From positions 62,001 through 126,000 of the forward strand of contig VLTN01000036.1 in NCBI GenBank assembly GCA_008330645.1: DNA of 64,000 nucleotides, written 5' to 3'. The notes beneath the pieces were generated by a model. The model ran no database searches. It saw only the letters and a list, made by a program, of their open reading frames with translations, and was not told where the DNA came from. A program made the position numbers and the translations under genes. The DNA comes from Cafeteria roenbergensis. Lineage: Eukaryota; Sar; Bigyra; Bicosoecida; Cafeteriaceae. Below, piece by piece: positions 19,064 to 31,886 of the stretch (position 1 is its first letter; each line of letters starts with the position of its first letter).

Positions 19064-20590
19064 ATGACAATCGAAGTCACCAAGGAGGGCACGCCCGTGG
19101 CGTCGCCAGGCCGCCCGGACTCCCAAGCCGCGAGCAGTGCAAGGGTTGCTGCATCCGGCACCACTGCGTCAGTGTCTCCCGAGCGGCCCGCGGGTGCCGC
19201 CGGCAGTCGGGCTGGCGCACCGCCGGACGCGGAAGGGTGGAGGACGTGGAAGTGCGGGTTCAGGGTCCTGCTTCTGCTCGTCGTGCTGGCCGCGGCGGCC
19301 TACATCGTCGTCGACAGCCTGACCACAATGCAACTCACCAAGTGGTTTGAGGACTTTCTGCGCTGGCTTCGGGCGTGAGTTTCGCCACCCCGCAGCGCTG
19401 TGCCCCACTCCCCCATTTGATTATTGGCCCCAACCCTCACGCCTGGTGCGCTGGGGTGCCTTGGGGTTGGCCTGAGCGCCCGCAAACACGGTTGCACGGG
19501 GGGACGTGGCAGGCCGTTTCTGCCTTTGCGCACCGGCCGTTGCGCTCGCCCGCGGCTGAGCTGGGCCTCGCGCCCAGCAGGCCAAGCGTGGCTCGCAAGT
19601 TGTGTGGCGGGTGCATACGAGTTTGCAGCCGCTGCCCGCCTCTCGGCGCGGTGGGCGCCGAGGATGGCACGCGTCGCCGCGCTGCGATGCAGCTCCCTCT
19701 CTCCTCCCCCCGCCACCCTCGCGCTTGCGCTTGACCCGTCCCGGCTTCATGGACGCAGCAATCTGGTCCTGGGCAGCGCTGCGTTCGCTGGGGTGTACGT
19801 TGTGGCGACCACTTGCTTCTTTCCGGGCAGCATTCTCACTCTGGGCGCCGGCTTCACGTTCTCGGCGGCGCTCGGGCAGGGCGCTGGCATCGCCGTTGCG
19901 ACTGCTGTCGTCTTCCTCGGCGCGAGCCTCGGTGCAACGCTTGCGTTTTTCATCGGCCGCTACGTTCTCCGTGATGTTGCTCAGAGCTGGTCCAAGAAGT
20001 ACCGTATCCTGGGCGCAATCGACCGCGCCATCGCAAAGTCTGGGCTGCGGCTCATGCTGCTTCTGAGGCTGTCGCCTGTCATCCCCTTCTCGGCGTTCAA
20101 CTACGTTGCAGCCGCCACCGGCGTGAGCATCCGCGACTTCGTCATCGCCAACGTAGCCATTATCCCCGGCACGGTCGCTTACTGCTACTTCGGGTCACTT
20201 CTCTCCAACGTCAAGGCAACCGCAGACGGAGAGGTCGGCGACCCCGCGCTGCAGTGGGGGCTTATCGCTGTCGGCACCGTGGCCACCGTTGCGGCACTCG
20301 TGACCGTGACGTGCTTCGCCAGACGGGAGCTCAACGCAGCGCTGACCGACGAAAGCAGTGAGGAGGAAGACGCGGGCCAAAGCCCTGCCGCCGGCGCTGC
20401 TGCCGCTGCTGACCCGACCGGGCGCGGTGTCATCGACGATAGCGACGGCCCCAGCGGCATGGGGCAGGCGCCGAGGCCGACCCTCCTCGCCGGCTCGCTC
20501 AATGGCGCAAGCACAAGTTCGGCCGGCGCTGCGCAAGGCGCGTCGGCGAAAGGTACAACGTCAGCCGGTGCCATGGCGTCAATGGCGTAG
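19064..20590 (+). CDS. TVP38/TMEM64 (VTT domain) membrane protein
   Basis: Polytopic membrane protein of the DedA/VTT superfamily, whose eukaryotic members act in Golgi and ER membrane traffic and lipid scrambling. Two exons, 19064-19374 and 19759-20590, joined across a 384-nt GTGAGT/CAG intron, give 380 residues. Exon 1 is a Ser/Ala/Pro-rich cytosolic start, a membrane helix (FRVLLLLVVLAAAAYIVV) and an amphipathic segment. Exon 2 has the VTT core: CFFPGSILTLGAGFTFSAAL, the re-entrant AVVFLGASLGATLAFFIGRY, and the second conserved half RLSPVIPFSAFNYVAAATG, then a last helix. The tail is acidic and then Ala/Ser/Gly-rich. The start could also be at 18908, adding 52 residues. Confidence 0.86.
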
Positions 20591-20953
20591 TTGCCACGCT
20601 GGCGCGTTCCAGCAAGCCGCTCCCGTTGCGTCGCTCCGTGTTCCTTCGCCCACATGGCGGCTGGCGCTCAGCCTCATTCAGTGTTGCAAGGCTCCGCTGC
20701 GTGTTTTCCTCTCCCGTTCGTGGCGTGTGTTGACCCCCCTTCGTGTCTGACCGCTGCACAATCGCTGACTTCTGTCTGTCTCTGTTTGCCGTCTCCGCCT
20801 GCCGCGCCCGAACACGGCTCCTCGGCCACCCAGAGGCAGTGTTGTGCATGCCAAGCCTTGCCCCAACGGTGCGCTGCATCCGTCGCGTTTTGACAGCTGG
20901 CTGGCAACACAAGCGCCATTTGTCTCGACTAGCTTTGTCAGTTCGCCAAGGCG
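20591..20953. other. Convergent intergenic region
   Basis: Between the 3' ends of the VTT gene (plus) and the WD40/EF-hand gene (minus). It is less GC-rich than the genes around it. No gene or structured RNA recognised. Confidence 0.5.
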
Positions 20954-23900
20954 TCACTTGCCCCTCCTCCCCTGCGCCGGCCTCCCAAGCGGGGGTGGTT
21001 TGGTCGGAGCAGGTGGGGCTGGGTCGTCGGTCTCTGGCGCCGTGGGCCGAACCCAGGCATCCATCATCAGCTCCGCAAACTCCTCGAGGTCCAGGCCCTT
21101 GTTGTCGTCGGCGTCATACCGCGCAATCACGCTCTCGAGGGCGCGCATGCCAAGGGACTCCTTGGCCGCTTTTCGCTTCTCCTTAAACGCCTCCCTGATC
21201 TCTGCCATGCTGAGCTCGCCGTCCCTGTTTTCGTCGATCGAGTTGAAGATGGCCTTAATTTCAAGCAGGTGCGCCTCGGTTACCGTCGAGTCTTCAAGCG
21301 GGGTCTCCTTTTTCGGGCGCAACGAAACAGCCTTGTGAGACGCGGTCACCCGCACCATCCGCGAAATCATGGCGCGATTCGCGAGGGGGAACATAATCGT
21401 AAAGAGCTCACTGAGCGTGACGTCCCCGCTCCGCTCCTGCTCCATGACCTCGTACAGATTTGCGAGCCTGTCTTGCCCGTGCGAGGCGCCCCAGTCGGGA
21501 TGGTTACACAACTGCTCGAGGCTGATGACACCGGTGCTGTCCGCGTCCACTGCCTCAAACAGCTGCCGGATGCGGATGACCTCCAAAGTGGAGTATGGCC
21601 CGAACCTTGCCGGCATGACCTCCGGACAGTCTCCAGCGCCGGCCCTTCCCGCGCCCCGACGCCCCAGTCGAGGATCGTAGCCGTCGAGGCGGGCTTTTGT
21701 CATCGCACGCCTTCGCAGCGAGGCGGCAAGGGAGGCAGGGCGCTGCCGAGATGCCTTCTTCAGCGCCTCTGAGACCGCGCCTTTGGGAACGTGGGTGAGC
21801 GGAGCCAACTCTTGCGTGAGCTGGTACGCATCGATGCGGCGGCGAGAGCTCCGAACCGCCCCCAGCAGCGTTTGCAGCGCAGCCTCCCGCTCCGCTCTTG
21901 CGCTGGCAGGCAGCTCTTGCTCCGTCTCAGTGGGGCGATTCGGCGCTCCGGGCGCGAGGAGCGAGGGTGGAAAGGGATGTGCCCCCGCTGCCTGGCTGCT
22001 AGGAATGCGCTGCCGCGCTGACGGCGTTGCCCGCGCCGTGCTCGTCGTGTCTCCAGACTCGCGGCGCGGCGGCAGTCGTGAGGAGGCTTGCGAGGGCTTG
22101 CGTTCCCGTCGGAAGTCGGCCACCGGTCCCTCCAGCTCCTCAGCCACGCTGACTCGGCGAGCAAGCCGCTGAGCCAGCCGCGGGTCGTCGTCGCCTGGGC
22201 TCGGGCAGCTCGCGTCGCGCGCGATCGAGTCCCCCGCACGCCTGATTCGCGAGCCGAGGCGCTCCCGCAGGAACGACGACACGCCCCCTTCACCGTCATC
22301 AGCCCTGGCTGCCCGCTCCAGCATGCGCTTTCGCGCCATGCCTGGCTTGGCCGCGTCGTGGCGCCGGTGCTCGCCGGCCAGGCTCTTGTAGGCGTCGCGC
22401 ATCCGCTGTGGGGCCTGCTCCATCAGGCGCTCGTGCACCTCGACCACGTGCGCGGTGCCGGCCAATGGGAGCCGCGGAAGCACCACGGTTTCGCTGGCGA
22501 TGTACCTGTCGATGCGTGCAGCCGCCGCGGCCAGACCCATCTTCGAGCTTGCGCCGCTGACCAAGCTGCCGGCGACCAGCTCGGCGTCGTCGCCCGAGCC
22601 ATCGCTGTCCTGGGGACTGGAAGTCCGTTGCATTGCCTGGCGCCGCGCGTGCATGGCTTTGATGAGCGCGCCTGTAGGCGGTTCGCCTGCCAGTGGCTTG
22701 CCGTCGCGCAAGATGAGGGCCTCTTGCTTCAGCTCCAGCTTGTCCTTCATCGTAAGCGGGAGGTACTTGGAGCTGCTGCGGGCGTGCTCCTCGGCCGCCT
22801 CGCGCAGCATCGCGTCCGTGTCCTCGTCGGCACCAGTGACAACCGGAAGCTTCGCGGCCCGAATCTGTGACCCCGTCATGCCAGCAGTGCTGGACGACTG
22901 CTTGTTTGCGGCTGCGGACAGAGCCTCTTGAGCAGTCCTGCGAAGCGTCGATGGGGCGGCCCGCCGAAAGTTGGAGACGCCGTCGCCGCGGCTCGCGCGT
23001 GGCGACGCGGCCAGCTGTTTTCGCATGGGAGACGGAGGCACCACGAGCCGGGATGCCAGAGACGCGTCGGACAGGCTCGGCTCCTCAAGGGTGCGCGAGC
23101 CGAGCCCGGAGCCGCTGGTGGGATCCCCGACGGACGGCCTTGAAGCAACACGGCCCCGTTCGCCGTCTCCCAGCGGGCCTTCCACTGCCGTCAAAAAGAA
23201 CGAGCCGGAGTCTTCCTGTGACGCGCCTCCAGTGCCAGCCCCATCAACGGGAGCGAGCGCCAGCAAGTGCGCGCGATGCGCTTCAAGATCATCGGTGCCC
23301 GGCGCATCCGGGTCGACTGGGCCCACCGCAACGGCCGCTTCAGTTGCGCGCAGCGATATCTCGGTTGCCATATCCAGGCGAAGCCGCCAAGGCACTCGGC
23401 TGAAGCCGGGCGCCCCCTCGGCGTCAGCCAAGTCGACTTTTGCGGGGCGGTCCATCTCGCCGAGCAGCGATCCTCGCGGGCTGGCGACCAAAACGCGCCC
23501 TCCGCGAACGCCCAGCACCGCGGCAGGCTGCGCAACGCGGCTGCCCACCGGGCTTACGCACACGAGACTGAAGTGCGTTTGCTGCGCGGCAGCGCCGCTC
23601 GTCCGTGCGGGCGAGCCCAGGGACTCGCCTGGCTCGGGAGCTGCGCCAGCCAGCAGCTGCGGCGGCAGGTCGATCATGGCACAGGACACCAGCGTCGGCG
23701 CTGCGCCTCTGCAGCGCGGGTAGTGCTCCACGGGGCGTCTTTCTGTCCCCCACCCCTTGGCCGAGCAGCGCTTGATGGGGGTAAAGTTGGCCGCGTGCCG
23801 CCGCTGGCTGCTGTGGGGCAGCGCCTGCAGGCCAGAGGACGCCACGCAGGCTGCCAAGTCGACGCAAAGTAGCAAGCCCTCCTCGCTTCCGATGATGAGC

Positions 23901-26900
23901 TGGAGGGGATCCAGACCTGGCTCTGACTCGTGGGGCTGCGTTTGCGACGCCTCCGTGCTTGCGCTATCTGCACGCCGTTGCCCGATGCCGCAGCCCTGGC
24001 TCTCCGGCAGCACCCTCCACGCGGGGCCTTGCTCGCGCGGCGCGTCCGCCCAGTCCCCCGTGCCGCAGGCGCACGCGGAAAACGATGTCGGCACTTCCAC
24101 CCTGGCCGTCGCGAGCGGGCTCAACACTCCGCGCTGCGCCGCCGCGGAGCGCCGCTTGTCGCCAAAGTAGAGGATCGCTGGCGAGCGAGCCGCAGGCTTG
24201 GGACGCCACATGGCCTGGTCGGCGGATCGCTGCCGCGCGGCGGGGTTGTAGCCCTCGTCGCTGTCGCTGGACTCGGAGGCCGCCTCATCGTCAAGCATCA
24301 GGGTGCGGTTCCGGGCCAGAACTTGCGACACTATGCGGGAGACGGCGGGGTCGTTCCTGAATTCGCTGTGCTCCCACCAGCGCTTGTCGGGGTCGTCGAT
24401 CGCGGCGCGCACGGTGGTGCGTTTTCGAAGCTTGGCTAGCTCGCCGGGCGCCAGCTTTGCGAGCAAAGTCCCCAGGGGCACTCCCTTGGGCAGCTTGCGC
24501 ACGATGTTGCGCCGCTCCTCCTTGGCATCCTCGGATGTTTGCGCTGCCAGGCGAAATGAGGGTTCTGGGTGCGGTCGGGCACGCCGCCGAGCGGACTCCT
24601 CGTCGAAGCTGCCCCCCTCGGCCGCAGCGTCTTCTATCGTGTCAACGGTGCGGCTCGTCGGAACTCCCAGCTTGGCATCCCACCCATGGGCACTGGGCGC
24701 TCCTTCGGGTCCTGCCGCCGCTGGGGCAGTTCCGACCGACTGGTGCATGTGCGTCCAAGCGCAGAGCGGGGTGTACCGGCGAAGGCCACGGACGTGCGGC
24801 ATGCCCCAGAGCTGGACTGATCCCGCCGAGTTGACGACGGCGCATATCGGACGATCGGCCACAAACGCCACAAAGCACACGCTTGGGTCCGCACCGGCGA
24901 GCGTGGCCGCCCCAGCGGCTGGCAGTCCCCCACTGCGGCTGCTTTGCGCACGGCTGCTCTCATGGCCCTCGCTCCCCAGCGACCCTACCTGCGAGGCTGG
25001 GCGGTGGGAGCACTCCGAGGCGGCATCGGCCGGAGCGTCAAGCATCGCCGACGAGTCGATTTCGCCCTGCGGCTCCATTGTTTCAAAGTCAAAGAATCGG
25101 ACAAGTCCGGCGGCGTCGCCGACGGCAATCGACGACGCAGCGGGAGACACAGCCACGGCAGTGGGGTCGCCCAGCGTTGCGTCCGTCACAACGCGCAGCA
25201 TTCGGATTTGGTCAATGTCCGACTCGTCAAACACGCGAACGGTGCGGTCCCACCCAGCCGTGATGATGACCCGCGCGCCTGTGTTGGTGAACACGACGGC
25301 AGACACGGCTCCGCGGTGCTCGTCGCCTGCCCGGGTGCACTTCATGACCACCCCAGCTTGCGGGTTGACGACTGCGACGCTGCCTGCGCTCGTTCCCACG
25401 ATGAGTTTCCTGCAACGGTCGTCCCAGCAGGCGCAAGTTGCGTCGGCGGGAAGAGCATGCTTGTACTCCGCGAGTTTGGCCCCCGAGGGCGCGTCCCAAG
25501 TTGACACGGCGCGGCCAGCAACCGATACGAACCGTGTGAAGTCGCGGTTGAACAGCACCGCGACCGGGCTGCCGGTGTTCAAGTCGGCAGAGAACGTGAA
25601 CCGCGACAGTCGGCGAGATGCCACGATCAGGTCCCGCGAGCCTGCCACAACTGACATGGAGCGTGCTCGAACCTCGGAAAGGGTGCCAGGGGAGAACGAC
25701 AGCAGTTGCCGCACGATCCCGAGCCCGGCGTCGGAGGCATCCCAGACGCGAATGTTGCACCGCTCATCGACGGTCACGATTCTGTCGGTTTCGGAAACAC
25801 GAACAAACGCAATGTCCACGACGTCACAGGTGTGGCCCGAGATGCGCGCAAGCGGGCGCCGTTCGTGTACCTCGTACACAAGCACCTCGTGCGCAGCCCC
25901 GCTCGTCGCTGCGAACACGCGCCACGTCGGAGAGTGCCACGCGACGAAGGAGATGAGGTTTCCCTTGGTGTCATAGGCTGTGCGCAGTTTCTCGCCCTCC
26001 AGGTCCCAGTTGAGAAGGGATCTGTCGACTGCGGCCGTGACGACGCACGACGGCTCGTATCCCCGGAGCGGAACCACCACCGTGATTGGGCAGCCGGGGT
26101 GCGCGGCCAGGTTCAGGAGCATGCTCTTGTTGCTTGGGTCGTATCCCCGGAGCCGCCCCTCGGCGGTCCCTATCAACACCAAGGGAGGCAGGGCAGAGAA
26201 TGCGATGGCTGTCGGCATGCCGATTCCTCTGCCAATGTGCCCCGCGTAGACGCAGTGGCGCGGGGTCCAGCTCCAGAACGCGACCGAGTGGTCGCTGAGC
26301 AGAGCGAGCAGAAGGCTCTTCTCCGGTGCAAAGCAGGCAGACTCCACAGTGATTGCGCTCCTGGCCTCGCCAGTCACAAGCAGCGCTTCGTCGATGCTTA
26401 CTTCGCTCAACACTTTCAGGGAGGGGCTGAGCATGCGGATGGCTCGCGACTTGTTCTCGACGCAGAGGAAGCACTCCAGGAGCGGCGACCCGGTGCGCTC
26501 GCCTGTGCCGAGGTCCTTGTCCAGCCGGCAGAAGGACACCACTCCGGGCGCCCCCGGGCTGGTGGCACGGTCGCGAAACGTCGTCGAGAACTCGTATGTG
26601 AACGTCGGCGGAGGAATGCGCGCCACCCCATTGGCCATCCCCTGCTCAACCACGAACATGACGAATTCCTCCCAGTCCAACGAGCCCTGCGGGGGGACGA
26701 AACCTGGGGCAAGCAAGGCCGGGGGGGGTGGCCTCACAAGCGGCTCACGAGGCGCCCGATCTCAGCGCGCTCGCCAGGGGCTCCTGGCCCAGAGCCACAT
26801 CACACGCACGCCTTGCCCGCGAAGGCTTGCGCAAGTGCGTACGCGTGCGGTGTGCCTTGCGGCGGCAACGCAACGCTCACGTCCCCGTTGACATCGATTG

Positions 26901-27285
26901 CAGAAAACAGTGCAACGACCTCGAACGCGATGCCCTCCTCGCCCAGCGTCTCAATCGCCTCTTGCGGCAGGGAGCATGCGACCGCCTGCGCGAACTCATG
27001 GAGCGACAGGCCCTCTCCTCGTGCAATGAAGGCGCTCCGAAATGCCTCGTACAGCGAAACCATTCGCTTTCCGGAGAGGAAACCCATGAGGGCGGAGCCG
27101 GGGTCCCGAGACGTCGTGAAGAAGTCTGCCTTGGCCCCGCGGCCCTCAAGCGCATTGGAGGCCACTGCCGTTGCGGATGCCGCGCTACTTCCTTGCAGGG
27201 AGCTTTGCAGCGCCCGCGAGCGCTGGCGAGAGGAAAGCCGTGTCACCGCCAGCGTGCTCGCTGCGAGCTTTTCCATGGCGCTCAT
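20954..27285 (-). CDS. WD40 and EF-hand protein, WDR49/CFAP337-like
   Basis: Very long (2045 residues) calcium-binding WD40 protein resembling WDR49/WDR64/CFAP337 proteins of the ciliary axoneme. Exons on the minus strand are 27285-26881 and 26686-20954, split by a 194-nt intron that cuts inside an EF-hand loop; splicing restores DVNGDGSLDWEEF, a full calcium-binding consensus. After it come WD40 repeats (about residues 160-800), for example DRIVTVDERCNIRVWD, NTGARVIITAGWDRTVRVFD and SAGSVQLWGM. A long disordered Ser/Ala/Glu region follows (about 850-1750). The C-terminal part has further EF-hands: AVDADSTGVISLEQL, SIDENRDGELSMAEI and RYDADDNKGLDLEEF. The arrangement with EF-hands at both ends fits a calcium-responsive axonemal scaffold. 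The WD40 pattern is degenerate in places, so the repeat count is uncertain. Confidence 0.85.
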
Positions 27286-27461
27286 GGCGCCCCTGCCCCG
27301 CTACCTCCAGACGTCCGCAAGCTGAACCAGCGCCAACCCACTGTGTTGCGCCTGCGTGCCCACCGGGTGCAGTGCAGGGTGGCGCTTCTCGCGCGCAACG
27401 TTCCATCGCATTCATCAATATTTACCTGCGCGGGCAACATCACGCAGTGGCGCGCCATGGC

Positions 27462-30269
27462 TCAGCTCAGCAACGAGGCCAAGTCGTCCATCGACAAGTC
27501 ATCGTTGTCGTTGTCGTCTGTGTGGGTGGTGCTGCCAGCAGCGGCAGCGCTGCCAGGAGCTGCCGGCGCTTCAGCGCTCTCAGCGGGCACCCCTGCCGCA
27601 GCGTCAGCAGGAGGGTCTTGCGCCTCTGAAGCGGTCCCCGAATCTCCACCCGTTGCCCCTTCAGGGGCGCTGCGGCTCGCACCGCCCTTCTCCAACGGCA
27701 CCTCGCCGAACGGCTGGGTCGGCAGGACCGCGGGCCCGAACACGCGCAGCAGTCGCTGCCAGACGTGCCCCGCCGCCTCGGCCTCCAGCTCGGCGTCCAT
27801 CGAGGCCAGCCGCCACGCCGCCCCCTCCGGGGCACTCTCGCCGGGGTCGATGCCCCCGCCTCCCGGCGACGGCACGATCACAACAGCAGGAGTGCCTGCA
27901 GCGCAAGCCTCCCCACCGCCGCCGACGCTACCGCCGGAAGGGGCCGCCACCGCAGCGCGGCGCACCCCGCTCCCGCCCACGACCCCCAGCCCGCCAGGCG
28001 CTTGCACGGTCGCCCACGCCGCCCCGTACAGGCACTCGGCGCCCCGGCCGCTGACCACGGCCCGAAGCACGGCCGCCGCGCCCTCAGCGAGCACGCGCCC
28101 GGCCTCCCGTGCTCGCGCCAGCACGCTGCCGGGCCCCGGTCCCACCGCCCCCACGCAGCTGGCCCGCAGCTGGAAGTGCCTCCCCGTGGCCGGCGCGGTC
28201 CCATCGCCGCCCCCGCCCTGAAGCACCCGCACCGCGAACGGAAACGGCTCCGCAGTCCCCCGCCCGTCGCCAACGGCAGAGCCGCTGCCGCCAGCGCCCC
28301 CGTCAGCAGGCAGCGAGACCATCCCGGGCGGAAACACCACCGCCACCCTCACCGCCGGCGCCGGCTCAGCCGCGGGCGACGAGGACGGGGCTCGCCCAGC
28401 GCGATCGCCGGCGGGGGGGGGCACGGGCAGAGGCGGCTCTGCCGACTCGACGAAGGCCACGGCCTGCCCGACCACCAGAACTTGCTCGGAAGTGTCCGCG
28501 GAAGGATCGACCGTGCCGGTGACGGTCCACTCCGCGGGCGGCTCCGCGTGCCCAGCCGACGCCACAACGGCGCGGCAGCGCGCGGTCCCGTGCTCCGTCA
28601 CGACGCGGAACCGCACAGGGGGCAGGGCCGGCGAGTCAGCGGGAGCCTCGGCGACGGGGGCCTCGGCGGCGGGAGCCTCGGCGGCGGGAGCCTCGGCGGC
28701 GGGAGCCTCGGCGGCGGGAGCCTCGGCGGCTTCGCACTCCAACGTCCTCTGACGAAGGATGAAGATCGAGCCCGAAACCGCAGCTGCTCTGCAGAAGACC
28801 TGCGGAAGCTCCGCCTGGCCGTACTCGCAAACCACGTGGGCGATTCCGGGGGCGTGCCGCCCCACGCTAAAGAACTGCTGGGCCAGTCGATTGGCGGCAA
28901 AGTGCGCCGGCAGAGCCGCAACAGGACCCACCGCTCGAGCAGAGGGGTCCGCGGGGACGGCCTGCTCGCCGGGGCTGACGTCAGCGGCGTGCGAAGCGCC
29001 CGCCGTCCCCAGCAGCAGGAGCTGCGCTGTGGACGTGGTTAGCCCAGCGCCGGCTGGCTGGCGCGCCACCAGCCACTCTGCGGCAGACACCCCGTCGGGG
29101 GCCCCTCCGGGGGCCCCGCTCTTGTCGGGCGCACTGGCGGGCTTGTTCTGCGGACGGTAGAGAGCTCTGCCAGCGGACAGCATGCTCTCGTTGTGCGTCG
29201 CGGTTTCGCCACCTGATGACGTGTGCGCAACGTCCACGAGGGCGGCGAAGAGGCGCCCTAGGGCGCGCTTATCCCACAGTCCAATGCTTGAGTCAGTCAT
29301 AATATCGGCTTTGCCGCCAGGAATGCGGCGACACCAAGCCTCGCCGCCGGTGGCCGCGGCAGCAGCGTCAGCGCTCGCTGCTTCGGCACGCACAGGCGGT
29401 GGCGCTGTGCTTGCTGCGCAGGGCACGTCGCCGTCGGCAGCGTTGGTGCCGTCCGTGCCAGCGGTGCGGCTGGCAGGTTGGGGAGTTGCGGCCGCGTCTG
29501 TGGTCTTCGCCGGCGGCAGTCTGGGAGGGAAGGACGTTGCCACGGCCACGCCCTGCAGAGTGAAGAAGCTAGCGTAGCTCGCCAGCTTGCCGCGAACTAG
29601 CCAGTCGATGACTGTGCCGCGCGACAGGAGGTTGCCGCTGCTCAGCGACACCACGAAGCCCCTCACCAGCTTGACGCCCGCGTTGCCCGACAGGGCAGGG
29701 GAAGGGGGCTGCCACTCGCAGGCGGCAACGACGCGCCAGTCGGAGCGGGCGAGGGAAGGGTCCGGCGCCGAACCGGCCGTCCTGTGCTGCGCTGCGCTTT
29801 CGTGGGATGCGATGAATGCGCGAACCTCCTCCAGCGTCATGCTCGCAGCGAGCTCGCCGTAGTAGTCGTTCTGCGGCGTTGCGCAGACCAGCACGGACGA
29901 GCGAGGGGTGAGCGACGAGGGCGGAACATCGTGGCTGGGGCGCACGCGCAGGTGCGCCTTTTGCGCAAGCTCGAGGAATGCGCGCAGCGAAAAACTCACC
30001 GCGTCCACCTGAACAACGCGCAGGCCAGCCATCGCGCTTGCCCTGCGCAGGGGTCAGTTGCAAGATTTGAAGCACGGGCCGGGCTGGTCGCGTTGCAGGG
30101 CGCACGCGGGGCCGGCAGCGAGCAGTGGCGCTCGAGGTGGGCCGGCCAGAGCCCTCTTGTCAGTCCTTCGCCCTCGCGCGCACGAGCATTCTCACGCTGC
30201 AATGATGCTCTCCGACAGGCCTGTTCCAACCAGGGCCACATCGAAGGGCTCCGCGAACGGGTCTTCCAT
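27462..30269 (-). CDS. Rab escort protein (Rab GGTase component A)
   Basis: Presents newly made Rab GTPases to geranylgeranyl transferase II and delivers them to membranes. Exons on the minus strand are 30269-30196, 30042-30000 (43 nt) and 29870-27462, giving 841 residues. Introns of 153 and 129 nt are GTGAG/CAG. The spliced N-terminus carries the GDI/REP dinucleotide fold: FDVALVGTGLSESIIAA, then MAGLRVVQVDANDYYGEL (family pattern RVLHVDxNxYYGG). Later blocks are VVSLSSGNLLSRGTVIDWLV, KADIMTDSSIGLWDKRALGR and YGQAELPQVFCRAAAVSGSI, which match REP rather than short GDI. Long Ala/Pro/Gly inserts enlarge the protein, including about six AEAPA repeats. REP is favoured over GDI by length and by the K-A-D-I-M segment before the mobile effector-like region. 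The second intron removes a stretch that otherwise reads in frame. Confidence 0.87.
28641..28731 (-). repeat. 15-bp tandem repeat inside the Rab escort protein gene
   Basis: About six copies of a 15-base unit (gcctcggcggcggga on the plus strand) encode AEAPA repeats in the Rab escort protein. A coding minisatellite that keeps frame because the unit is a multiple of three. Copy number is likely polymorphic. Confidence 0.9.
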
Positions 30270-30398
30270 GCTTCCGTGTGAGTGTGAGTGAGAGCCTGCG
30301 GCAGTGCGAGTTGCTGCTGCCGCTGCAGAGGCGCCGGAGCGCACCGTGCCCGCACACAACTGGACCAAGCGCGGCAGCAAAAAGGCGGCGCCGCAGTT

Positions 30399-31434
30399 TC
30401 AAGCAGCCGCGAAGATGCTGGGGTCGTGCAGCGCCAGCGCCGCGATTGCGCGCACGGCGATGTCCTCGGCGCGCTTGGCGCCCGCGGCCAGGTGGTCGGC
30501 GGTGGGCGACTCTGGCAGCGATTGAGCCGCGCCGCCCGGAGCCGCCGCCGCAGCGACTGGCGCCGCGGCCGCGGAGGAGGAGGAGGACGAGGACGAGGAC
30601 GAGGAGGAGGAGGTGTCGGCCGCGGTGCCCGCCGCCGCGCCGGAGGCTGCCACGGGCACGTTGACCGTCGCGATGATGTCGGTGTGAATGCCGGGCACGC
30701 GAAGGGCTGCCACGGCCGTAGCGACCACGATGGAGCCGCCGCCGTGCGGCTGCATTTGCTGGTGTCCGATGAGCACGCTGGAGCGGATCGCGTCGGGTCC
30801 GGGGAAGCCCTTAGCCGAAACGACAGCAGCGCCGGCAGGTCCCGCTCCCACACACAGGCCGTTTCCGGTGGCTACCACGGCACGAGGCACCAGCGAAAGA
30901 TCGGATCCTGGGGGGGGCGCGACTGTGCCCGCTGGCGCGGGGAGGGCGACGCCGTTGCGCCAAAGGCACAGCCGACCCGTGAGCGGGCAGGCGCACGGCG
31001 CGCCGTCGACCGCCTTTCCGCTCTCGTCGCGGCAGTTGTTGCCCGAGGCCTGGTCGCAGAAGTACTGGAGCACGCAGGCTTCCAGCTCCCCAGGGGCTGT
31101 GACCTTGGCAGCGGGCATGGGGGCGGTGGGTTCGATTAGCTCGAGCATCAGGGTCGTAGCGAGGCGCTCGTCCGTGACGAACATCTCCTGGTTGTCAGGC
31201 ACCGGCCGGAACGTACTGCGACACAAAGGTGCCAACCATGAATGCATGCAGAGGGTGGTGCAGGCTTCGTCGGGGACGGGCGTGGCCGGCAAAGAGCGCG
31301 CGGCCGAAATGCCCCTGGTTGCAACACGTGGCCCGAGCCGCCAAGGCGCACCTGACATCATCGAACGAAGAGGGAACATCCGTGCTCAAAGCACCGCCCC
31401 AGAGGGGCACTGTGCGCCACGGGCTGGCCGCCAT
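30399..31434 (-). CDS. Mog1/RANGRF-like Ran-binding protein
   Basis: Relative of Mog1 (Ran guanine nucleotide release factor), which binds Ran in nuclear transport. Two minus-strand exons, 31434-31352 and 31215-30399, with a 136-nt GTGCGC/CAG intron, encode 299 residues. The junction joins WGGALSTDVPSSFDDV to STFRPVPDNQEMFVTDE, the hallmark Mog1 segment (FGGAxSxxxPxxxxDVSxxRPVPDNQEVF). Further matches are LELIEP after it and LRVPGIHTDIIATVNVPV near residue 210. The middle holds a Cys-rich insert (about 85-115), and a Ser homopolymer plus Ala-rich stretch follows the core, so the protein is longer than the roughly 190 residues of animal and yeast Mog1. It lies 129 bases upstream of the Rab escort protein gene on the same strand. 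Confidence 0.85.
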
Positions 31435-31886
31435 TGACCGGAGCGAGTGCCCTCCGCGGCTGCTGTGGCCAGCGCGCTCGGCCCGATGACGTGGCAGGAG
31501 ACGCCGCTCGCCGCGGTCCGCGCACACCGCTCGGCCGGAAAGCGGACGCCCCACCCTGGCACCCGCGGACAGGTTGGCCTCCACTGCCCAGGTTAGACCA
31601 GGCGGCGCTGTCGGGGCCACGCTGCCCGGTGGCTTGGCTGTCGCCGCCCCCTCGCAGGCGGCTGCCGAGAGCGCTCTCAGCCCCAGCCAGCGCGCGCGCC
31701 TCGCTGCAGCACCGCCCGCGCCATGCGGCGCTCGACTTTGTAGCCAACGTGCAAGGTGGCCGACTTGGAAGGGGGGCAGGGCCGCGCGCCGGCTGCTATC
31801 GGGGAAAGCCAAAAAATACACATCTCCCGAAATCCAGATTTTCGACGCACGTTGCACGTGGCGAAGTTTGCGCAGCCGTGGGCATC
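31435..31886. other. Divergent promoter region of Mog1 and nucleotidyltransferase genes
   Basis: Separates two divergent genes. Open frames on both strands continue into it, but none shows a domain. Towards 31800-31860 the DNA becomes AT-richer (aaaaaatacacatctcccg), which may mark the promoter of the plus-strand gene. Confidence 0.4.

Noticed and set aside
27765-29042. Plus-strand Arg/Pro-rich frame of 425 residues opposite the Rab escort protein gene
   Set aside because: Antisense to conserved REP blocks and without recognisable motifs.
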